NCBI GenBank assembly: GCA_016938235.1 | Contig: JAFGVA010000067.1 | Span: 1-37,678, forward strand | Direction: 5' to 3' | Source: Bacteroidales bacterium | GTDB taxonomy: Bacteria > Bacteroidota > Bacteroidia > Bacteroidales > UBA10428 | DNA: 37,678 nucleotides | In this document: positions 1 through 9,687 of the stretch, piece by piece | Position numbering within the stretch: the stretch's first letter is position 1 | How the letters are laid out: every line of letters starts with the position of its first letter | The notes under the pieces: model-generated | What the model was told of the DNA's origin: nothing | Databases searched by the model: none | The model's input: only the letters and a program-made list of their open reading frames with translations | Made by a program: the position numbers and the translations under genes

Positions 1-84
1 AATACAATTCCCATAACAGAAACCTACACTAAACCAATATGGATTGTAGCAATAGGTGTAAATGTAAATATTGGCGGAAAATAA
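1..84 (+). CDS. C-terminal end of an upstream gene (partial)
   Basis: An open frame runs from the first base to a TAA at 82-84 and gives 27 residues ending IGVNVNIGGK. The alternating hydrophobic pattern and a strand-like end resemble the last strand of an outer-membrane beta-barrel, but 27 residues are too few to name a family. A clear terminator follows within 20 bases, which supports this being the real end of a gene. Confidence 0.5.
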   Translation, partial: NTIPITETYTKPIWIVAIGVNVNIGGK

Positions 85-100
85 AATTAACCACTATAGA

Positions 101-134
101 AAACCGGTTAAGCTTTTTTACTTAACCGGTTTTT
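101..134 (+). terminator. Rho-independent terminator
   Basis: A 12-bp perfect inverted repeat (AAACCGGTTAAG at 101-112 and its complement at 121-132) encloses an 8-base loop and runs into a T tract. It closes the partial gene ending at 84. The A/T-rich flanks make it partly symmetric. Confidence 0.85.
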
Positions 135-164
135 GTAACTTTTTTTCTAAATAAAAGATAAACC

Positions 165-545
165 ATGAATAACACAGCTAAAATTGATGGCATTGTTGAA
201 TTAACATACCGCGAAAACAATATATTATATTTCAGAATGGCTGAAAAGTCTACAATAGATATCGACGCAGCAAAAAAAATACTGGAACTGGCCAGTAATT
301 TATCGAATAACCTGGATCATTGTAATCTGGTTGACATTCGAAAAATGACCTTCATGAGTGGAGATGCACGAAAATATTTTGGCCAACAAAATAAATCTTC
401 AGTTAAAGCTGTTGCAATCCTGGCAAATCCGAAGTTACATAAGCCTCTAATAAATCTTTACCTGAAATTTAGCAGACCAACACTGCCAACAAGACAATTC
501 GACACCGAAGAGGAGGCCCTTATCTGGCTTAACACATTCAATTAA
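165..545 (+). CDS. STAS/SpoIIAA-like small cytosolic protein
   Basis: This 126-aa soluble protein has no signal peptide or membrane segment. Its layout is a beta-rich N-terminus (VELTYRENNILYFRM), a helix over residues 30-48, a strand with NLVDIRKMTF, then KAVAILAN and a C-terminal helix ending EEEALIWLNTF. The strand-helix alternation and the closing 'T/D-EEEALxWL' helix are typical of the STAS/SEC14-like (SpoIIAA-like) single-domain proteins common in Bacteroidota, which are usually of unknown function. I see no conserved phospho-acceptor serine of the classical anti-sigma antagonist type. It is flanked by a terminator upstream and a TRIC gene 56 bp downstream, so it is probably monocistronic or paired with that gene. 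The family call is from pattern only. Confidence 0.6.
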   Translation: MNNTAKIDGIVELTYRENNILYFRMAEKSTIDIDAAKKILELASNLSNNLDHCNLVDIRKMTFMSGDARKYFGQQNKSSVKAVAILANPKLHKPLINLYLKFSRPTLPTRQFDTEEEALIWLNTFN

Positions 546-589
546 GTTTTCTCCAAACAAAAATCATATTCTCTTAGAACACCAGAAAC

Positions 590-597
590 TACTTTCG
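590..597 (+). promoter_or_regulatory. Candidate -7 box just upstream of the TRIC start
   Basis: TACTTTCG matches the Bacteroidota -7 box TAnnTTTG at 7 of 8 positions. It ends only 4 bases before the ATG at 602, so transcription would begin at or next to the start codon. No good -33 TTTG is visible. Confidence 0.3.
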
Positions 598-601
598 CGG
601 C

Positions 602-1237
602 ATGGAAGAGGTGTTTACAATTATCAGCATAACCGGAACTTTTGCCTTTGCAGTATCAGGAGCCCTTACTGCAATGAATAAAAGATTTGATCCTTTTGGA
701 GTTTTTATAATTGCTTTTGCTACTGCTGTTGGCGGTGGAACGGTAAGAGATGTTTTAGTAAGTTCAACTGCCGTGTTTTGGTTAATTCAACCTTCTTATG
801 TGTACACTATATTATTAGGAACTGTTTTCGCAATTCTTTTTCGCCGGAAACTCTCCTACCTGAGAAAAACGCTCTTACTTTTTGATACGCTGGGGCTTGC
901 CTTATATACCGTTATTGGTGTTCAGATTGGCATGCAAAATAACCTTAGCGGCATAAGTTGTATTGCTTTAGGTACATTAACAGGGGCGTTTGGCGGTGTT
1001 TTACGAGATATTTTAGTGAATGATGTTCCAATTATCTTTAAGAAAGAAATATACGCCACTATAAGTATTTTGGGCGGCATTTTATATCTGTCGCTGCATC
1101 ATTTTAAAATTCCGAATCCATTTTTACAAATAATCCCAATTATTGTTATCATTATTTTAAGGTTGATTGTGGTTTATTATAGTATTTCCTTCCCCACATT
1201 TTATACTGACGATACTGAAAATCAGGACAAAAAGTAA
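602..1237 (+). CDS. TRIC/UPF0126 family membrane cation channel-like protein (YadS type)
   Basis: This 211-aa polytopic inner-membrane protein has about seven hydrophobic segments. It carries two copies of the UPF0126 glycine-rich signature: GGGTVRDVLV near residues 40-50 and GGVLRDILVNDVP near 130-145. This internal duplication, the length of about 205-215 aa and the repeated G-x-x-RD motif are diagnostic of prokaryotic TRIC channels, trimeric channels for monovalent cations. The substrate in this organism is unknown. The ATG at 602 fits the family length. There is no Shine-Dalgarno, and a possible promoter lies immediately upstream. It ends 124 bp before the hut operon and is probably a separate unit. 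Confidence 0.9.
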   Translation: MEEVFTIISITGTFAFAVSGALTAMNKRFDPFGVFIIAFATAVGGGTVRDVLVSSTAVFWLIQPSYVYTILLGTVFAILFRRKLSYLRKTLLLFDTLGLALYTVIGVQIGMQNNLSGISCIALGTLTGAFGGVLRDILVNDVPIIFKKEIYATISILGGILYLSLHHFKIPNPFLQIIPIIVIIILRLIVVYYSISFPTFYTDDTENQDKK

Positions 1238-1285
1238 AACCAACTAATTCATATAAGGATTAATACACCGACTAACAATTATCAT

Positions 1286-1315
1286 TTTAGGTTAATCCAG
1301 CTTAGTATACCTTTA
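1286..1315 (+). promoter_or_regulatory. Weak candidate promoter for the hut operon
   Basis: TTTA at 1286-1289, then 18 bases, then TACCTTTA at 1308-1315. Each box differs from the Bacteroidota consensus (TTTG and TAnnTTTG) by a final A in place of G. It lies about 50 bases before the hutH ATG in the only sizeable gap ahead of the operon. Confidence 0.3.
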
Positions 1316-1361
1316 AGTTCCTAAGTCGAAAAACCATAGTAACATCCTTGAATTCAACAAT

Positions 1362-2936
1362 ATGAGCAACAACACCTTTCATTATGGTGAAGATTACCTG
1401 ACTATTGGAACAGCGCTGGATATTTCCAGTGGTAAAACAAAAGGTATTCTCTGCAGGAAAACCCTTGAGAAGGTAAAGACATCCAGAAATTACGTCAACA
1501 ATATTGTTCACAAGAAAAAAGTTGTCTATGGAATAAATACTGGCTTTGGTCCTTTATGCACTACCCTGATTGGCGAAGAAGACACGAAAAAATTACAGCA
1601 CAATTTATTAAAAAGCCACAGTGTTGGGGTTGGTAATATTATTAATGATGATATTGCCCGACTAATGCTAATACTAAAGGTACATTCGCTTGCCAAAGCA
1701 TACTCTGGTATATCGCACGAAACACTTGAAAGAATTATATGGCATATCGAAGAAGATATTATTCCATGTGTTCCCGAACAAGGGTCTGTAGGAGCTTCGG
1801 GAGATTTGGCTCCCCTGGCCCATCTTTTCTTGCCTCTTATCGGATTGGGTGAAGTCAGGTACCAGGGAGAAAAATTTCCTACACAAAAGTTATTCGATAT
1901 TTTAAATATTGAACCTATTGATTTGGGGCCTAAAGAAGGGTTGGCTTTAATTAACGGTACTCAGTTTATTTCTGCTCATACCGTGAAATTTATTGAACGA
2001 TACCAGAATTGCCTCGACCATGCTGACATTATTGCTGCCATGAACCTTGAAGCCATGATGGGTTCTGTGAAAAGTTTCGATGAAGAATTACATACTTTGA
2101 GACCCTATGCAGGCAACAGCTATGTTGCCAGAAGAATGCGTGCTCTCTTAAAAGACTCAGAGATTGTTGAATCACATAAAAACTGCACCAGGGTTCAGGA
2201 CCCCTATTCCCTAAGATGTATTCCACAGGTTCACGGTGCTTCCAGAAATGCCTGGCTGCACCTAAAAGAAATGTTGCAGATTGAAATAAACTCTGTAACC
2301 GATAATCCAATAATTTTTAACGAAGAAAAAACCATTAGTGGCGGTAATTTTCACGGTCAACCTATTGCTTTACCTATCGATTATGCAGCATTATCTGCTT
2401 CTGAACTGGGTAATATTTCAGATAGGCGGGTGTACCTTTCGCTGATGGAAAAAGTTGAAGGACTTCCAAAACTTCTCATGAGTAACACGGGTTTGAATTC
2501 CGGATTTATGATTCCTCAATATACAACCGCTGCACTTGTTAGTGAAAACAAATCGCTTTGCTTCCCCGCCAGTGCCGACAGTATACCTACTTCTCTTGGT
2601 CAGGAAGATCACGTAAGCATGGGTTCTATCAGCTCAAGAAAAGCCTTACAGATTGTTGCTAACCTTGAAAAGATTCTTGCTATTGAATTGTTTACATCAG
2701 CCCAGGGTTTTGATTTCAGAAAACCGTTAAAATCTGGCATCCTGATAGATAAATGCCATCAGTTTATTCGAACAAAAATTGATTTTGCTGAAAACGACAG
2801 GATTTTTGCTGAAGACATTAACGAAGCTATAAAAATTATAACAAACAAAGAATTAACTTCTATAATTGATAAGGAGGCTCTTAAAAACCAAATTGATATT
2901 AAAAATTCAAAAGATGAGATTTTCGGAATTTATTGA
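1362..2936 (+). CDS. hutH: Histidine ammonia-lyase
   Basis: A 524-aa cytosolic enzyme that deaminates L-histidine to trans-urocanate, the first step of histidine degradation. The MIO prosthetic group forms from Ala145-Ser146-Gly147 inside [14 protein letters not shown]. The catalytic Tyr is at 56 in YGINTGFG. Further family blocks are NGTQ (about 195) and SGGNFHGQP (about 328). Length is normal for bacterial HutH (about 500-525 aa). The hutU ATG lies 23 bases inside the end of this gene, so the two are translationally coupled. Gene order HUI-FTCD makes it the first gene of the histidine operon. No histidine-responsive regulator (HutC-like) is encoded nearby. Confidence 0.97.
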   Translation: MSNNTFHYGEDYLTIGTALDISSGKTKGILCRKTLEKVKTSRNYVNNIVHKKKVVYGINTGFGPLCTTLIGEEDTKKLQHNLLKSHSVGVGNIINDDIARLMLILKVHSLAKAYSGISHETLERIIWHIEEDIIPCVPEQGSVGASGDLAPLAHLFLPLIGLGEVRYQGEKFPTQKLFDILNIEPIDLGPKEGLALINGTQFISAHTVKFIERYQNCLDHADIIAAMNLEAMMGSVKSFDEELHTLRPYAGNSYVARRMRALLKDSEIVESHKNCTRVQDPYSLRCIPQVHGASRNAWLHLKEMLQIEINSVTDNPIIFNEEKTISGGNFHGQPIALPIDYAALSASELGNISDRRVYLSLMEKVEGLPKLLMSNTGLNSGFMIPQYTTAALVSENKSLCFPASADSIPTSLGQEDHVSMGSISSRKALQIVANLEKILAIELFTSAQGFDFRKPLKSGILIDKCHQFIRTKIDFAENDRIFAEDINEAIKIITNKELTSIIDKEALKNQIDIKNSKDEIFGIY

Positions 2937-4602
2937 CAAATACGCCAACCATCCAGAATATAAAGCACCCACAGGGAACACTCTCCATGCAAAATCATGG
3001 CAGACGGAAGCACCCTTGCGTATGCTTCTTAATAATTTAAACAAAGAGGTTGCTGAAGATCCCGCGAATTTAATTGTGTACGGAGGAACGGGGCAGGCCG
3101 CCCGTTCACCCGAAGCAGTAAAAAACATAATTAAAATATTACTGGAATTAAACGAAGATGAAAGCCTGTTAATTCAATCGGGCAAACCGGTTGGAGTTAT
3201 TCGTTCTCACGCTATGGCTCCCAGAGTTCTGATCGCAAACAGCAACTTAGTGCCTGCCTGGGCAAACTGGGAACATTTCGAAGAGTTACGCTCCCGTGGT
3301 TTAATCATGTACGGCCAAATGACCGCGGGCAGCTGGATTTATATCGGCACACAGGGAATTCTGCAGGGAACATACGAAACCTTTGCAGCATGCGGAAAAA
3401 AATATTTTCAGAGTAATTTAAGAAACAAACTGCTGGTAACAGGCGGACTTGGAGGAATGGGCGGCGCTCAGCCTTTAGCTGCAACAATGGCCGGAGCTAC
3501 ATTTCTTGGTGTTGACATTGATCCTGAACGAATTAAAAAACGCTTACACACCCGGTACATCGATAAGATGACTTATGAATATGAAGAAGCCAAACAGCTT
3601 GTTTTAAAAGCCAAAGTAAATGGTGAAGCAATCTCCGTTGGACTTGTTGGCAATATTGGTGATGTATTGGAAAAACTATTGCAGGATAACATTGTACCCG
3701 ATATTCTTACGGATCAAACATCGGCTCATGATCCCCTAAACGGCTATGTTCCAAACGGAATCACCTTAGAAGAAGCTTTGAAACTCAGAAAGAAAAAGCC
3801 TGAAGAGTATAAGAAAAGAGCCTTAAAAAGCATGGCTCGTCATGTAGGATTTATGCTTGAAATGCAAAAACAAGGCAGCATAACTTTCGATTATGGAAAT
3901 AATTTAAGAGAATACGCAAAACGCGGAGGCGAAGCGAATGCATACAACTACCAGGGTTTTGTTCCTGAATTTATTCGTCCCTTATTCTGCGACGGACAGG
4001 GGCCATTTCGTTGGGTGGCATTATCAGGCGATCCTGAAGATATTTATACAACAGATCAAGCACTAATGGAAGCTTTTCCAAAAAACCAACACCTGATAAC
4101 CTGGTTAAACGAGGCACAAAAAAAAGTTGAATTTCAGGGCTTACCAAGCAGAATATGCTGGCTGGGTATGGGAGAACGCGAGAAGGCCGGACTTATTTTT
4201 AATGAACTGGTAAAATCAGGAAAAGTGAAAGCCCCAATTGTTATTGGCAGAGACCACCTCGATTGTGGCTCTGTAGCTTCCCCAAACAGAGAAACAGAAG
4301 GAATGATTGATGGTAGCGATGCTGTATCTGATTGGCCACTGTTAAACCTAATGTCAAATACCAGTGGCGGTGCAACCTGGGTTTCCTTCCATCATGGCGG
4401 AGGTGTTGGCATGGGCTATTCTCAACATGCAGGAATGGTAATTCTGGCAGACGGAACTGAACGAGCAGGAGAAAACCTTAGACGAGTCTTGCACAACGAT
4501 CCTGCCATGGGTATCTTTCGTCATGCCGATGCAGGATATACCAAGGCCATTGACAACGCAGCAAAATTTAATCTAAACCTCGATAAATATGGAAAAGATT
4601 AA
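2914..4602 (+). CDS. hutU: Urocanate hydratase
   Basis: 562 aa from the ATG at 2914. It converts urocanate to 4-imidazolone-5-propionate using tightly bound NAD+. The NAD-binding glycine loop [10 protein letters not shown] is at residues 177-186. The conserved catalytic-site cysteine (Cys410 in Pseudomonas putida) is Cys415 in RICWLGMG. The C-terminal [17 protein letters not shown] block is present. An upstream in-frame TTG at 2866 would add 16 residues, but the ATG matches the family N-terminus and length (about 555-565 aa), and AAGGAGG at 2871-2877 lies too far upstream to decide. It overlaps hutH by 23 bp and hutI by 14 bp. Confidence 0.96.
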   Translation: MRFSEFIDKYANHPEYKAPTGNTLHAKSWQTEAPLRMLLNNLNKEVAEDPANLIVYGGTGQAARSPEAVKNIIKILLELNEDESLLIQSGKPVGVIRSHAMAPRVLIANSNLVPAWANWEHFEELRSRGLIMYGQMTAGSWIYIGTQGILQGTYETFAACGKKYFQSNLRNKLLVTGGLGGMGGAQPLAATMAGATFLGVDIDPERIKKRLHTRYIDKMTYEYEEAKQLVLKAKVNGEAISVGLVGNIGDVLEKLLQDNIVPDILTDQTSAHDPLNGYVPNGITLEEALKLRKKKPEEYKKRALKSMARHVGFMLEMQKQGSITFDYGNNLREYAKRGGEANAYNYQGFVPEFIRPLFCDGQGPFRWVALSGDPEDIYTTDQALMEAFPKNQHLITWLNEAQKKVEFQGLPSRICWLGMGEREKAGLIFNELVKSGKVKAPIVIGRDHLDCGSVASPNRETEGMIDGSDAVSDWPLLNLMSNTSGGATWVSFHHGGGVGMGYSQHAGMVILADGTERAGENLRRVLHNDPAMGIFRHADAGYTKAIDNAAKFNLNLDKYGKD

Positions 4603-5839
4603 ATTACTTGGACCTTTCAGGCAACTACTAACTCTCGATAAGCTCCCTGTTAAAGGAGCGCTGCAAGATTCCCAGCTCGAAATTATTGAAGATGCAGGTA
4701 TGCTGGTAAAGGGTGACTTTATTTTAGAAATTAATACATACACCAACTTATTACTGACAGCAGAAAAAGAATCGTATTTAATAGAAGAATTAGTTGGTGA
4801 TTATGTTGCTATGCCCGGATTTATTGATCCACATACACATATTTGCTGGGCAGGCAACCGGGCCGAAGAATATGCACTCAAGCTCAGCGGCAAAAGTTAT
4901 ATCGAAATTGCTAAAGCCGGCGGTGGTATCTGGAATACTGTTACCAGTACAAGAAATAATTTTAAAAACGAACTCACAAAAAAAACAGTTGAACGGGCCG
5001 AAAAAATGCTTAACCAGGGAATAACCACAATTGAGGTTAAAAGTGGTTACGGACTATCGGTTGAAGAAGAATTGAAAATTCTTGAAGCTATAAAGCAGGC
5101 TGACAAAAGAACAGTATCCGACCTGATACCCACCTGTCTGGCGGCCCACACCATGCCAAAAGACTTCAAAGGAAACTCAAAAGAATACCTTGATTTGCTA
5201 ATAAAAGAGCTTCTGCCACAGGTTTACGAAAAAGGATTAGCTAACCGGGTCGATATTTTTATTGAAAAGTCGGCTTTTAACCCTTCAGAGGCTTTAGATT
5301 TTCTTTTAAAAGCACAATCGATGGGATTTGAAATAACTGTTCATGCCGACCAGTTTACAACAGGTGGAAGTAAAACTGCTATTGAAGCAGATGCTGTAAG
5401 CGCAGATCATCTTGAGGCATCCGGCGAAAAAGAAATTAAAGCACTAGCCGAATCGGCTGTTATCTCTGTAGCACTGCCAGGATCATCATTAGGTTTAGGT
5501 GCCCCGTTTACTCCGGCACGTAAACTTCTGGATGCAGGTGCCTGTCTTGCAATCGGTTCTGACTGGAATCCGGGCTCTGCGCCAATGGGTGACTTGCTTA
5601 CCCAGGCAGCTATTTTAGGAATTTACGAGAGACTTAGCACAGCCGAAGTATTCGCCGGAATTACATTCAGGGCTGCACTCGCACTAAATTTAAAAGATCG
5701 CGGCGTGTTAAAAGAAGGGTACCTGGCTGATGTAGTAGCTTTCAAAACAGACAATTACACAAATATTTTATACAACCAGGGACAACTAAAACCAAACGCA
5801 GTCTGGAAAAATGGCGTAAGCGTAAAATCATTAAATTAG
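4589..5839 (+). CDS. hutI: Imidazolonepropionase
   Basis: This 416-aa amidohydrolase-superfamily enzyme hydrolyses 4-imidazolone-5-propionate to N-formimino-L-glutamate. Metal ligands are visible: His82 and His84 in the PHTH motif, His252 in TVHADQF and Asp325 in GSDWNPGS. Substrate-site residues His187 (CLAAHT) and the AGGGIW segment (110-115) are also present. Length matches the family (about 405-420 aa). The ATG overlaps the end of hutU by 14 bases, which indicates coupled translation. The next gene begins 50 bases downstream, in the same operon. Confidence 0.97.
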   Translation: MEKIKLLGPFRQLLTLDKLPVKGALQDSQLEIIEDAGMLVKGDFILEINTYTNLLLTAEKESYLIEELVGDYVAMPGFIDPHTHICWAGNRAEEYALKLSGKSYIEIAKAGGGIWNTVTSTRNNFKNELTKKTVERAEKMLNQGITTIEVKSGYGLSVEEELKILEAIKQADKRTVSDLIPTCLAAHTMPKDFKGNSKEYLDLLIKELLPQVYEKGLANRVDIFIEKSAFNPSEALDFLLKAQSMGFEITVHADQFTTGGSKTAIEADAVSADHLEASGEKEIKALAESAVISVALPGSSLGLGAPFTPARKLLDAGACLAIGSDWNPGSAPMGDLLTQAAILGIYERLSTAEVFAGITFRAALALNLKDRGVLKEGYLADVVAFKTDNYTNILYNQGQLKPNAVWKNGVSVKSLN

Positions 5840-5889
5840 AACTTGATTTAGAATCATATAAAGTCAATTGACTAATAGAACATTTCATT

Positions 5890-7587
5890 ATGAAGAAACT
5901 AATTGAATGTGTTCCCAACTTTAGCGAAGGGAACGATATGAATATTATTAAAAAAATTACAGACCAGATAGAATCAACAGACGGGGTTAAACTTATCGAC
6001 GTTGATCCGGGAAAAGCTACAAACAGAACAGTTGTAACTTTTGTTGGTGAACCTGAAAGCGTTTGTGAAGCTGCTTTTCTTGCAGTAAAAAAAGCTCAGG
6101 AGCTTATTGACATGAGAAAACACAAAGGCGAACACCCCCGGTTTGGTGCAACAGATGTATTACCTCTTGTTCCGGTAGCCAACATCAGTATGGAAGAAAC
6201 TGTTGAATTTGCCCGGAAACTTGCCCAAAGAATTGGTGAAGAATTGAATATACCTACCTATTGTTACGAGTTCGCTGCCAAAGAAGAAAAAAGAAAGAAC
6301 CTCGCAAACTGTCGTTCAGGAGAATATGAAGGATTGCCCGATAAACTGGCATCAGATGACTGGGGACCTGATTTTGGCCCGAAATCATTTACTGAATCGG
6401 TTTCAAAATCGGGAGCAACAGCTGTCAGCGCCCGCAATTTCCTTATTGCTTATAATGTTAATCTGAACACTACCTCAACCCGCCGGGCAAATGCAATTGC
6501 CTTCGATATAAGGGAAAAAGGACGCGTAAAGCGAGAGGGAGATAAACTTACTGGTAAAATAATTAAAGACGAAAATGGATATCCGGTATTCGAGCCCGGT
6601 ATGCTGAAGTGTGTTAAAGGTATCGGCTGGTATATCGAAGAATATGGTATTGCCCAGCTTTCTTTTAACCTGACAGATATTACGGTTACTTCGGTACATG
6701 AAGTTTTTGAAGCTGCCTGTAAAAGAGCCGAAGCCAGAGGTTTAAGAGTAACAGGTTCGGAGTTGGTAGGTGTAATTCCCCTAAATGCTCTGCTTAATGC
6801 AGGCAGATACTTTCTGAAAAAACAAAACCGTTCTGCAGGAATAGCTGACAGCGAAATTATCAAAATCGCTGTTAAATCGCTCGGACTTGATGATTTATCG
6901 GTTTTTGATCCTCAAAAGAAAATCATAGAATATCTTTTAGAAGATAAAGACAGCAGACAATTAAAAAACCTGACAATTAAAGAGTTTGTTGAAGAAACAG
7001 CATCGGAATCTCCTGCCCCGGGAGGTGGGTCAATTTCTGCTTATATGGGTGCTCTGGGCGCAGCTTTGGGAACTATGGTGGCAAATCTCTCATCGCATAA
7101 ACGAGGCTGGGATGACAGATGGGAAGAATTCTCTGACTGGGCAGAAAGGGGCAAATTTTACCATGAAAGGCTCTTGCTACTGGTTGATGAAGACACAAAA
7201 GCATTCAATGGTATTATGGATGCATTTGGCTTGCCAAAAAAAACTGAAACTGATATAGCTACCAGGAAGCAAGCCATACAAGATGCAACCAGATATGCTA
7301 TTGAAGTTCCCTATAAAGTTATGCAGCTGTGCTTCGAATCGATGCAGGTAATGAAAGCCATGGCTCAAACAGGAAATTCAAACTCGGCAAGCGATGCAGG
7401 TGTTGGTGCAATTGCAGCAAGAGCCGGAGTTATGGGCGCATTCCTAAACGTTAAAATAAATTCAGGTACTTTTGAGGATAAAAGCTTTGTAGAAGAGATA
7501 TTAACCGAAGGTGATAAAATAGAAAAAGAAGCTTTAAAACTTGAAAAAGAGATACTTGACATCGTAAATCAAAAAATAAAGTCTTAA
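5890..7587 (+). CDS. Bifunctional glutamate formimidoyltransferase / formimidoyl-THF cyclodeaminase (FTCD)
   Basis: This 565-aa fusion protein completes the tetrahydrofolate-dependent branch of histidine breakdown. Residues 1 to about 325 are the formiminotransferase (N- and C-subdomains); KHKGEHPRFGATDVLPLVP holds His82, at the same position as the catalytic His82 of mammalian FTCD. Residues about 345-565 are the cyclodeaminase (helical FTCD_C domain, starting TIKEFVEETASESPAPGGG). Together they transfer the formimino group from formiminoglutamate to THF, release glutamate, then deaminate to 5,10-methenyl-THF. The domain order and length match the animal enzyme (541 aa). Many bacteria encode the two halves separately. 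It is the last gene of the hut operon, and its product explains why no HutG/HutF is present. Confidence 0.95.
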   Translation: MKKLIECVPNFSEGNDMNIIKKITDQIESTDGVKLIDVDPGKATNRTVVTFVGEPESVCEAAFLAVKKAQELIDMRKHKGEHPRFGATDVLPLVPVANISMEETVEFARKLAQRIGEELNIPTYCYEFAAKEEKRKNLANCRSGEYEGLPDKLASDDWGPDFGPKSFTESVSKSGATAVSARNFLIAYNVNLNTTSTRRANAIAFDIREKGRVKREGDKLTGKIIKDENGYPVFEPGMLKCVKGIGWYIEEYGIAQLSFNLTDITVTSVHEVFEAACKRAEARGLRVTGSELVGVIPLNALLNAGRYFLKKQNRSAGIADSEIIKIAVKSLGLDDLSVFDPQKKIIEYLLEDKDSRQLKNLTIKEFVEETASESPAPGGGSISAYMGALGAALGTMVANLSSHKRGWDDRWEEFSDWAERGKFYHERLLLLVDEDTKAFNGIMDAFGLPKKTETDIATRKQAIQDATRYAIEVPYKVMQLCFESMQVMKAMAQTGNSNSASDAGVGAIAARAGVMGAFLNVKINSGTFEDKSFVEEILTEGDKIEKEALKLEKEILDIVNQKIKS

Positions 7588-7669
7588 AAATTCATATCCC
7601 GATTAAAGCTTGATTAACTTTTTTAAATAATAGCCGTATATCTTAAAAACCATTTAAAACTATCATATT

Positions 7670-7879
7670 ATGAAGTTTGCTAAATACCTTCTTATACTTT
7701 GGATTGGGCTACTTTTGTTAGGATCATGTGCTTCTAAAAAGGAAAAAGCTGCTGCAGAAAGACGCAACTTAATGATGCCCAAAACATCGGAGATTAAAAG
7801 AAATTCAACAAAATACAACCCGGGTAAGGCTAAAAAGACATACAGCACTGCAAAAAAAAGGAAGAAACCAAAGAAATAA
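7670..7879 (+). CDS. Small basic lipoprotein
   Basis: A 69-aa protein with a lipoprotein signal peptide: hydrophobic core ILWIGLLLL and lipobox LGSC, lipidated Cys near residue 20. The mature part is about 50 residues and very Lys/Arg-rich, ending KKRKKPKK. It has a central conserved-looking stretch NLMMPKTSEIKRNSTKYNP. No enzymatic domain is visible. The 82-bp gap after the hut operon and the different character of the product suggest a separate gene. It converges with the anti-sigma gene, 12 bases away. A tiny cationic periplasmic lipoprotein could bind peptidoglycan or LPS, but that is a guess. Confidence 0.7.
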   Translation: MKFAKYLLILWIGLLLLGSCASKKEKAAAERRNLMMPKTSEIKRNSTKYNPGKAKKTYSTAKKRKKPKK

Positions 7880-7891
7880 CAATTCATTCAT

Positions 7892-9034
7892 TTATTGAAA
7901 CTTTTTGCCCAGTACAACCTCAACCTGTTGGTCGGTTGCAACAGGGGTTCCACTCAAATAAGCCGGAATCCATTTGGGAGAATCTTCAATCATTTTCATA
8001 ACCTGCTTATTCAGAACTTCCGAATCTGTTCCGGAAATAAGTTTAACATTATCTACCTTTCCTGCAGTATCTATTCTGAATGCAACAACTATCGATTGTC
8101 TTAAAATACTGTCCGGCAACAGCACATTAATGCTGTCTGAAATATAATTACTGAATTTTTCAATTCCACCACCATTAAACATGGGCATAAGCTCTGCAAC
8201 ATAATAAACGGGCTGAGCAGCAGCTTTCATTTCTTTCTTAGCTGTTTTTTGTGCGGATCGGCTAAACATCTTAACTGGTTCCATTTCTGCAGGTTCATTA
8301 GCAGATTTATCGTTAAACGCCATAACCGGCTTCATTTGGTTGTCTTCCTCAGCTGTGCTCAATGCTCTTAAATATTCTTCTTCTTGCTCATCACCACCGA
8401 TTTCAAGGGTTTTTAACGCTGCAATTTCATCGTAAGAACTTTCCGCAGAAAATTCAAGTTCAACATCTTCAATCTCAATATCAGGCTCCACTACAATCAG
8501 CTTTTCTTTTTGCGGTTTAGGCTCGGGTGGCATTGGCCTTGCTAAACTCTGGTGAACATCGGTTATTGATGTAACACCTTTTGAATTAGCAGATTCATCT
8601 AAGACTTTTTCATTTGGAGCTGGATAAACAACATTAACCTGTTGTGAGTTTTCCGGTATAAGATCTGCTACTTCAGATTTACTCATTAATAAGTTATTAA
8701 ACCTGAAAATACCGTTAATACCAATAATCAGAGCAATTGAAGCTGCTGCTGCTGCAATGCCAAAGAGAAGTCTGCTGTTCCTTATGGGCGCCTCAATTCC
8801 CCTTCTCCATTTCGTGTTTGAAAGCTTCGAGATACGACCTTGAAACTGTATTCCCGAAGAAAAATAGTCAGCCCCCTCTAATGCATCGGCGCACAGACGA
8901 CAATGTCTGGCATGACTCTCAAGCTTTTTTATCTCAGAATCAGTCAACTCTTTGTCGATATACCGCTCTATAGCTTTCCGGGTAATACATCCTCCCGGAC
9001 CAAATAAATCAATATGTTCTGTTTTGTGCTTCAT
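7892..9034 (-). CDS. Membrane zinc-finger anti-sigma factor with TonB C-terminal domain
   Basis: 380 aa from the ATG at 9034; an in-frame TTG at 9046 would add four residues. The N-terminus is a zf-HC2 anti-sigma module: Cys16 and the H-x3-C-x2-C motif His41/Cys45/Cys48. A single membrane segment follows at about 89-111. Then comes an acidic, Pro/Glu-rich periplasmic linker (PMPPEPKPQKEK near 170), and at 278-380 a TonB_C-like domain (ELMPMFNGGGIEKFSNYI ... VAFRIDTAGKVDNVKLISG). The gene overlaps the ECF sigma gene by 26 bp, the usual sigma/anti-sigma layout. The TonB-type domain in place of a FecR-like domain is notable. It presumably sequesters the sigma factor and senses an envelope signal through its periplasmic part. 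Confidence 0.85.
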   Translation of the reverse strand: MKHKTEHIDLFGPGGCITRKAIERYIDKELTDSEIKKLESHARHCRLCADALEGADYFSSGIQFQGRISKLSNTKWRRGIEAPIRNSRLLFGIAAAAASIALIIGINGIFRFNNLLMSKSEVADLIPENSQQVNVVYPAPNEKVLDESANSKGVTSITDVHQSLARPMPPEPKPQKEKLIVVEPDIEIEDVELEFSAESSYDEIAALKTLEIGGDEQEEEYLRALSTAEEDNQMKPVMAFNDKSANEPAEMEPVKMFSRSAQKTAKKEMKAAAQPVYYVAELMPMFNGGGIEKFSNYISDSINVLLPDSILRQSIVVAFRIDTAGKVDNVKLISGTDSEVLNKQVMKMIEDSPKWIPAYLSGTPVATDQQVEVVLGKKFQ

Positions 9035-9629
9035 AATAGTGATCAAGCATAATCTTTAAATTTCTTTTCCCATTCTGAATAAAACTCTTTACATGCTTGA
9101 GCTCAAACCCTGTTTCTACTGCTATATCTTTATATGTTTTACCATTCAAATACATCATTTCAATGCAAAGCTTTTGTTCATCTTTCAAATCATTGACAAA
9201 ATTAAGAAGAACCGAATATTTTTTTTCAGACTCTTCACTATCAGGATGCGTAAAATTGTCATTTTCCATAAGTAAATCCTGAAATTTTTCGAAATTCTGC
9301 TCGCTTATTACTGGTTTTTTCTTTCTGAGCAGCATCAGGCAATGATTTTTTGTTAAAGTATATAACCAGCTTTTAAAATAATCAACTTCATGCTTACCTA
9401 GTTTTTCTTCCAGCGATTCAAAAATCATCATTGTAGCATCCTGTGCTTCATCTTCATTTTTCAGATATTTCATACAGCTGGCAAACACAAGATGTACATA
9501 CCTGTCGAACATTTCACCTAAAATTTGACGATTTGATTCTGTTTTGAAAAGCCGGATAAGTTCTTCATCGGAAAGCTTGTTTAGCTTCTGTCCACTTTTT
9601 CGGTTATATGAATTAAACTTGATAAACAA
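9009..9629 (-). CDS. ECF-type RNA polymerase sigma-70 factor
   Basis: A 206-aa sigma factor with region 2 at about 35-105 (MFDRYVHLVFASCMKYLKNEDEAQDATMMIFESL, then FKSWLYTLTKNHCLMLLRKK) and region 4 at about 140-195 (LNGKTYKDIAVETGFELKHVKSFIQNGKRNLK). There is no region 1.1 or 3, as expected of group IV sigma factors. It is followed by its membrane anti-sigma with a 26-bp overlap. The divergent gene across the repeat-rich gap is a TonB protein, so that and the VIT-VWA gene are plausible targets. The N-terminal residues 1-17 are unusually polar and basic; the first ATG could be one codon set too early, but no better start is evident. Confidence 0.92.
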   Translation of the reverse strand: MFIKFNSYNRKSGQKLNKLSDEELIRLFKTESNRQILGEMFDRYVHLVFASCMKYLKNEDEAQDATMMIFESLEEKLGKHEVDYFKSWLYTLTKNHCLMLLRKKKPVISEQNFEKFQDLLMENDNFTHPDSEESEKKYSVLLNFVNDLKDEQKLCIEMMYLNGKTYKDIAVETGFELKHVKSFIQNGKRNLKIMLDHYYEAQNRTY

Positions 9630-9687
9630 GGTTACAGGTATTTCGTAAAGCAGTACATATTTTGTGCCAAAGTGATTTATGAATGAA

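Noticed and set aside
2866-2913. TTG start for hutU
   Set aside because: The ATG at 2914 gives the normal family N-terminus and length; the extension is a basic, low-complexity sequence inside hutH.
6450-6863. 137-codon minus-strand open frame inside FTCD
   Set aside because: It lies wholly inside the catalytic region of a well-supported gene and has no protein-like features.
7588-7669. Terminator after the hut operon
   Set aside because: A T run is present, but GATTAA repeats as a direct copy rather than an inverted one, so no stable stem forms.
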